Shown here piece after piece: positions 60,518-64,000 of a stretch of 64,000 nucleotides of DNA. The stretch is from Deltaproteobacteria bacterium (GTDB taxonomy: Bacteria; Myxococcota; Myxococcia; Myxococcales; SZAS-1), in assembly GCA_018266075.1 (NCBI GenBank), contig JAFEBB010000033.1:22258-86257 (forward strand), read 5' to 3'. Below the pieces are notes generated by a model, which saw nothing but the letters and a program-made list of their open reading frames with translations, made no database searches and was not told the DNA's origin. How positions within the stretch are numbered: position 1 is the first letter of the stretch; each line of letters starts with the position of its first letter. The translations under genes and the position numbers were made by a program.

Positions 60518-61538
60518 GCCCACGAGCGCATCGCGTCGGACCTGGGCGCGCTACTGGGCGCGCCCGCGGCACCGCATCGCCGTGGGATTGCTGGTGCTCT
60601 TCATGGGCGCGGCGCTGCTCGCGGATGCGCTCGCGTCGGACCTGCCGCTGTACCTCGAGCTCGACGGAACGCGCTTCGTGCTCCCGTGCCTCACGCATCC
60701 GCTCCCGCTGCGCGGGCTCGACAACGCCGCGCTCCAGAAGCTGCCCGCCAATCGCGTGGGCGCGCTCTGGCTGCCGCCGATTCCCTTCGGACCCGCGCGG
60801 ACCGATGTCACCGCGGCGCTGGCACCGCCGTCGTCGACGCACTGGCTGGGGACGGACTCCGTGGGCCGCGACGTGCTCGCCCGCGTGGTGCACGGCGCGC
60901 GCGTCTCGCTCGCGGTGGGCCTGCTCTCGACGGCCCTGGCTACGCTCATCGGGCTCCTCCTCGGCGCCCTCGCGGGCTACGGCGGTGGCGTGACCGATGT
61001 GCTGCTCGCGCGGTCCATGGAGGTCGTGCAGACGTTTCCTGCGCTCTTCTTGTTGCTGGGCCTGCTCGCTCTGGTTCCGAGCGCAGGGATCGTCACGCTC
61101 ATCGCCGTCCTGGGGCTCACGCGCTGGGTGGAGATGGGCCGGCTCGCGCGCGCGGAGACGCTCCGGGTGCGAACGCTCGACTACGTGCTCGCCGCCCGCG
61201 CGCTGGGCTCGCCGCCCTGGCGCACGTTCGCGATCCACGTCTTGCCTGCAGCGGCCGGACCGGTCCTCATCGCCTCCAGCCTGCTGGTGGGGAGCATGGT
61301 GCTGCTCGAGAGCTCGCTCGCCTTCCTGGGCCTGGGCGCGCCGCCGCCGACCGCCAGCTGGGGCGAGCTCCTCTCCCAGGCCCGGGGCGCGCCGGCGGCC
61401 TGGTGGCTCACGCTGGGGCCGGGCACGTGCATCTTCTTGGTGGTCGTGGGCTGCAACGTCCTGGGCGAGGGGCTGCGAGAGGCGCTCGGCGGCCGATCCG
61501 GGGCTCCAGCCGGAACATTGCCCCCTCGAAAACTTTGA
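60510..61538 (+). CDS. ABC transporter permease, DppC/OppC type
   Basis: The 342-residue partner permease overlaps the previous gene by eight bases. It has an N-terminal helix, a long periplasmic insertion (45-110) with HPLPLRGLDNAALQKLP, the GTDSVGRDVLARVVHGARVSL signature, and the EAA loop ARALGSPPWRTFAIHVLP. The peptide importer needs OppD/F-type ATPases, not found here. A promoter for the next gene overlaps its 3' end. Confidence 0.92.
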   Translation: MAEPTSASRRTWARYWARPRHRIAVGLLVLFMGAALLADALASDLPLYLELDGTRFVLPCLTHPLPLRGLDNAALQKLPANRVGALWLPPIPFGPARTDVTAALAPPSSTHWLGTDSVGRDVLARVVHGARVSLAVGLLSTALATLIGLLLGALAGYGGGVTDVLLARSMEVVQTFPALFLLLGLLALVPSAGIVTLIAVLGLTRWVEMGRLARAETLRVRTLDYVLAARALGSPPWRTFAIHVLPAAAGPVLIASSLLVGSMVLLESSLAFLGLGAPPPTASWGELLSQARGAPAAWWLTLGPGTCIFLVVVGCNVLGEGLREALGGRSGAPAGTLPPRKL

Positions 61539-61547
61539 GCCTACAAT
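61518..61547 (+). promoter_or_regulatory. Possible promoter for the GspE-N genes
   Basis: TTGCCC (61518-61523), an 18-base spacer and TACAAT (61542-61547) overlap the stop of the permease gene and lie 52 bases upstream of ATG 61600. Confidence 0.45.
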
Positions 61548-61599
61548 TCGACTCTGTGTGCGCGCCGAAAGCCCGGCGCGGGCAAGCACTTACGGCACC

Positions 61600-62355
61600 A
61601 TGGCCATTCGACTCGGCGAGCTGCTGCTCAAGGCAAACGTCATCACCGAGGCCCAGCTCAAGGCCGCCCTCGACGAGCAGAAGCGTTGGGGCGGCAAGCT
61701 CGGCGAGATCCTCGTGCGGATGACGTTCGTCACCGAGGACTTGATGGTGAAGGCGCTGGCCAAGCAGCTCGGCGTGACCCGCGTGGATCTCGACCCGCTC
61801 CCGCCTGTGCCCAAGCCGGTGCTCCACCGCATCCCGCATGAGGTCGCGCGCGATCTGCAGTCCGTCGCGCTGCAGCTCAAGGACGACAAGACGCTCGTGG
61901 TGGCCATGGCCGAGCCCACCAACCTCGAGCAGCTGGACACACTGCAGAAGGTCTCGCGCTGCAAGATCTCCCCGGTCATCGCCACGCCCACGCAGATCGC
62001 GCGCCTCATCGCGCGGTCCTACGAAGACAGCGACTCGGGCTCGCTGGATTCCGATTCGGGCGAGGGCTTCAAGGTCGTCGACGCCCAGGGCAAGACGGTG
62101 GTGAAGAGCATCGCCGAGCTCGAGGCCCGCGGCGCGGCGGCACACGCGCCCAAGGGGCCTGCGCCACGGCCAGCAGCGCCTCCTCCCGGCTCGCCCGGCG
62201 TGGCGGCCCCGGCTCAGACCGGCGCGTCGGTGATGCTCACGCACATCGAAGAGGCCCAGCGGAAGGAAGTGGCCGCGCTCAAGGCCATGGTGGAGCTGCT
62301 CATCGAGAAGGGCGTTTTTTCCCGCGAGGAGTACCTGGCGCGGGTGAGGCGATAG
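61600..62355 (+). CDS. GspE N-terminal (MshEN)-domain protein without ATPase
   Basis: The 251-residue product starts with a GspE-N/MshEN-type domain (about 1-150: RLGELLLKANVITEAQLKAALDEQKRWGGKLGEILV, then VTRVDLDPLPPVPKPVLHRIPHEVARD). A Pro/Ala linker and a C-terminal helical segment follow (KEVAALKAMVELLIEKGVFSREEYLARVRR, SHOCT-like). MshEN domains bind c-di-GMP in type II secretion and type IV pilus ATPases, but no Walker motifs are present. It may be a c-di-GMP-responsive adaptor; this is inferred. Confidence 0.82.
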   Translation: MAIRLGELLLKANVITEAQLKAALDEQKRWGGKLGEILVRMTFVTEDLMVKALAKQLGVTRVDLDPLPPVPKPVLHRIPHEVARDLQSVALQLKDDKTLVVAMAEPTNLEQLDTLQKVSRCKISPVIATPTQIARLIARSYEDSDSGSLDSDSGEGFKVVDAQGKTVVKSIAELEARGAAAHAPKGPAPRPAAPPPGSPGVAAPAQTGASVMLTHIEEAQRKEVAALKAMVELLIEKGVFSREEYLARVRR

Positions 62356-62388
62356 CGTAGACGGCTTCCGGCACCTGGGAACCACGAC

Positions 62389-64000
62389 ATGGCGCGCGCC
62401 AAGCTCGGCGAGATCCTCATGCAGCGCGGCGTCATCGACGCGGCGCTGCTCAAGCGCGCGCTCGGCGAGCAGACGCGCTTCGTGAGCCAGAAGTTCAAGC
62501 TGGGCCAGCTCCTCGTGGACATGAAGGCCTGCTCCTGGGAGCAGGTGGCCGAGGCGCTCGCGGAGCAGCAGAGCGTGCCCTATGCCAACCTCGAGGGCCT
62601 CGAGGACGGCATCGTGAAGCTGGTGCCGCTCGAGGTCTGTGAGAAGTGGCAGGCGGTCGTCATCGGCCGCGACCCCGGGCCGCCGGAGCAGGTGAGCGTG
62701 GCGTTCGCCGACCCGGCCGATCTGGTGGCCGTGGACGCGCTGCGGCTGCGCGTCGGGCGGCGGCTCAAGGTCTTCATCGCCGCGCCCAACCGCATCAAGG
62801 CCACGCTGGATCGCGTCTTCCGCGGGACGACGGGGCTGGAGCCCACGCACCCGTCGGTGTCGCTGGACGATGACTTCTTTGGCGACGCGCCCACCAACCT
62901 CGCCGTCGAGCACTTCGACGCCGGGAGCTTGAACCTGCCGGACCAGGGCGCCTCCGCCGTCGCTGTCGTCGAGAGCGGCTCGAGCGGGATCTCCCTGGGC
63001 GAAGAGGGCTTCGACTCGCTCTTCTCCGCGACGCCCACGGCGTCGGAGTCGCGCGCGCCTCGCGGGAACACGCCGCCGCCAGGGGTCTTGAGCATGGCGG
63101 ACATGGTGCCGGGCATGAGCGCGCCCGAGCCGGCCGAGGATCCGCTCGCGAGCCTGGGGCTGGACATGCCTCCGCCCCCGCCGCCGCCCCCACCGCCGAG
63201 GGCGCACGCGCGGCCGCCGACGCCCGGGCCCAGGATCCCGGTGACGCTCTTCCCCGACAAGCGGCCGCCCAAGGAGCATCCGGCGCCGCCGCCGCCCGTG
63301 CCCGCCGCGCAGAAGCCCACGCTGGTGCTCACCTCCGACGCGCTCTTTGGCAAGGGCGCCGAGGGCGAAGGCCTCGAGGAAGGCTCCGCAGACCTCACGG
63401 GCGAGGTGCTCGCGGGCGAAGTGGTGGAAGACGGGCCCACCGCGCCGCCGCTCCCGAGCGAGCCGACGGCTTCCGATCTCTTCGCGAGCTCCTTCGACGC
63501 CTCGGACCACCCGGATCCGATGCACCCCGCGCACGCGCCGGTTCCGAACGCGAAGGATCTCTTCGGCTCGCACTTCGAGGCCGAGGCGACGGTCGATCTG
63601 CACCAGGAGGACGCTGCGCCGAAGGCCGAGGCCAAGCCGGAGCCTGGAGCCGATCCCACCCCGCTGGGCGAGGAGCTCTTCGACATCGTCGACGATGCGA
63701 GCGAGGGCGCCACGCCGCTCGCGGCCTCGCCCCCGCTGCCGGCTCCCGCACCCAAGCTCGCGCCCATCCAGGATCCGCTCGCGCCCGAGATCGACATCCC
63801 CAAGCTCGATCTCGGCGACCTGCCGCTCGACGAGCCGCCGAAGCCCGAGCCCGTGAAAGTTGAAGCGCCAAAGCCGGAGCCGGTGAAGGTCGAAGCGCCG
63901 AAGGTCGAGCTGCCTCGGCCACCGACACCAAAGCCCGAGCTGCCCAAGGTCGAGGCGCCGAAGCCCGAGCCCGTGAAGGTGGAAGCGCCGAAGGTCGAGG
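62389..64000 (+). CDS. Second GspE-N-domain protein with long Pro-rich region (partial)
   Basis: The first 537 codons run off the right edge with no stop. A GspE-N-type domain (1-145: KLGEILMQRGVIDAALLKRALGEQ, QSVPYANLEGLEDGIVKLVPLEVCEKW) precedes a long acidic and proline-rich region with a run of about ten prolines near residue 265. It ends in repeated KPEPVKVEAP units from 63840. No ATPase domain is seen so far. ATG 62389 is 33 bases after the previous stop, so they are likely one operon. Confidence 0.82.
   Translation, partial: MARAKLGEILMQRGVIDAALLKRALGEQTRFVSQKFKLGQLLVDMKACSWEQVAEALAEQQSVPYANLEGLEDGIVKLVPLEVCEKWQAVVIGRDPGPPEQVSVAFADPADLVAVDALRLRVGRRLKVFIAAPNRIKATLDRVFRGTTGLEPTHPSVSLDDDFFGDAPTNLAVEHFDAGSLNLPDQGASAVAVVESGSSGISLGEEGFDSLFSATPTASESRAPRGNTPPPGVLSMADMVPGMSAPEPAEDPLASLGLDMPPPPPPPPPPRAHARPPTPGPRIPVTLFPDKRPPKEHPAPPPPVPAAQKPTLVLTSDALFGKGAEGEGLEEGSADLTGEVLAGEVVEDGPTAPPLPSEPTASDLFASSFDASDHPDPMHPAHAPVPNAKDLFGSHFEAEATVDLHQEDAAPKAEAKPEPGADPTPLGEELFDIVDDASEGATPLAASPPLPAPAPKLAPIQDPLAPEIDIPKLDLGDLPLDEPPKPEPVKVEAPKPEPVKVEAPKVELPRPPTPKPELPKVEAPKPEPVKVEAPKVE
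63838..64000 (+). repeat. Tandem KPEPVKVEAP-coding repeats
   Basis: Imperfect repeats of about 30 bases code for KPEPVKVEAP and KVELPRPPTPKPELPKVEAP, continuing past the window edge. The count may vary between strains. Confidence 0.75.

Noticed and set aside
62580..63947. 455-codon minus frame rich in Gly and Ser
   Set aside because: Antisense of the Pro/Glu-rich region of the GspE-N protein; low complexity explains it.

Overview
The window is GC-rich (estimated by eye at about two thirds G+C) and almost fully coded. It has about 62 protein genes on both strands, no rRNA or tRNA gene that I could find, no insertion sequence, no phage module and no CRISPR array. The gene content fits a Myxococcota ('delta-proteobacterial') chromosome: a soluble Ser/Thr kinase fused to a membrane-anchored PEGA domain, a TonB-like proline-rich protein, many lipoproteins and TPR proteins, tandem GspE-N-terminal proteins, class III cyclases, an M28-PDZ-TolB fusion and TAGACT-like -10 boxes. 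The assignment to Myxococcota is inference; the species is not identifiable from the sequence. The longest stretch without a gene is about 195 bases, so nothing over 300 bases is unexplained.

Layout. 1-1350: minus-strand cytochrome c assembly gene (cut by the window edge) with a DUF2203 gene. 1.5-6.4 kb: a plus-strand run of two secreted peptidyl-prolyl isomerases, era, der (ATGA overlap) and a secreted protein. 6.4-9.5 kb: divergent kinase and TonB-like genes. 9.5-18.2 kb: lipoproteins, an M13 peptidase, TPR proteins, DUF2804, a cyclase-like membrane protein, a putative outer-membrane protein and a CmpB-type membrane protein. 18.3-20.3 kb: two sugar-nucleotide epimerase/decarboxylase genes behind a good sigma-70 promoter. 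20.3-28.3 kb: small unknown genes, lepA, an EF-hand protein, a GDSL hydrolase and the M28-PDZ-TolB fusion. 28.4-31.9 kb: lepB, selA, an HNH endonuclease and DUF1569. 31.9-36.9 kb: secreted proteins, GNAT, adenylate cyclase and an HSL-type esterase. 36.9-42.9 kb: DUF3516 helicase, a MinD-like ATPase coupled to an HPD-less J-domain/RodZ-like HTH protein, an 89-residue conserved protein and a pseudouridine synthase. 42.9-49.8 kb: oxygen-dependent late haem genes hemE, hemG/Y and hemF, with yacG, a hydroxyacid dehydrogenase, a PHP phosphatase and an LPG-synthase-type flippase between them. 49.8-50.7 kb: a tiny ribbon-helix-helix operon and a secreted protein. 50.8-56.2 kb: the rimP-nusA-ylxR-infB operon (minus), with an intrinsic terminator at each end. 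56.3-58.6 kb: a minus operon of DoxX, hydrolase, tandem YCII and a membrane protein. 58.7-64 kb: a nitrilase-family gene, two Dpp-type permeases and two GspE-N-domain proteins, the second cut by the window edge.

The most unusual thing seen is not a gene. A 16-base interrupted palindrome, consensus (G/T)(T/A)AAC-N6-GTTA(C/A), occurs about 13 times between 9.5 and 50.2 kb, always with exactly six bases between the half-sites and mostly inside unrelated coding sequences, where it forces AT-rich, otherwise avoided codons. Eight sites lie within 13 kb (32.7-45.9 kb). It looks like the recognition site of a DNA-binding protein acting on chromosome organisation or regulation. Each site is listed as its own feature.
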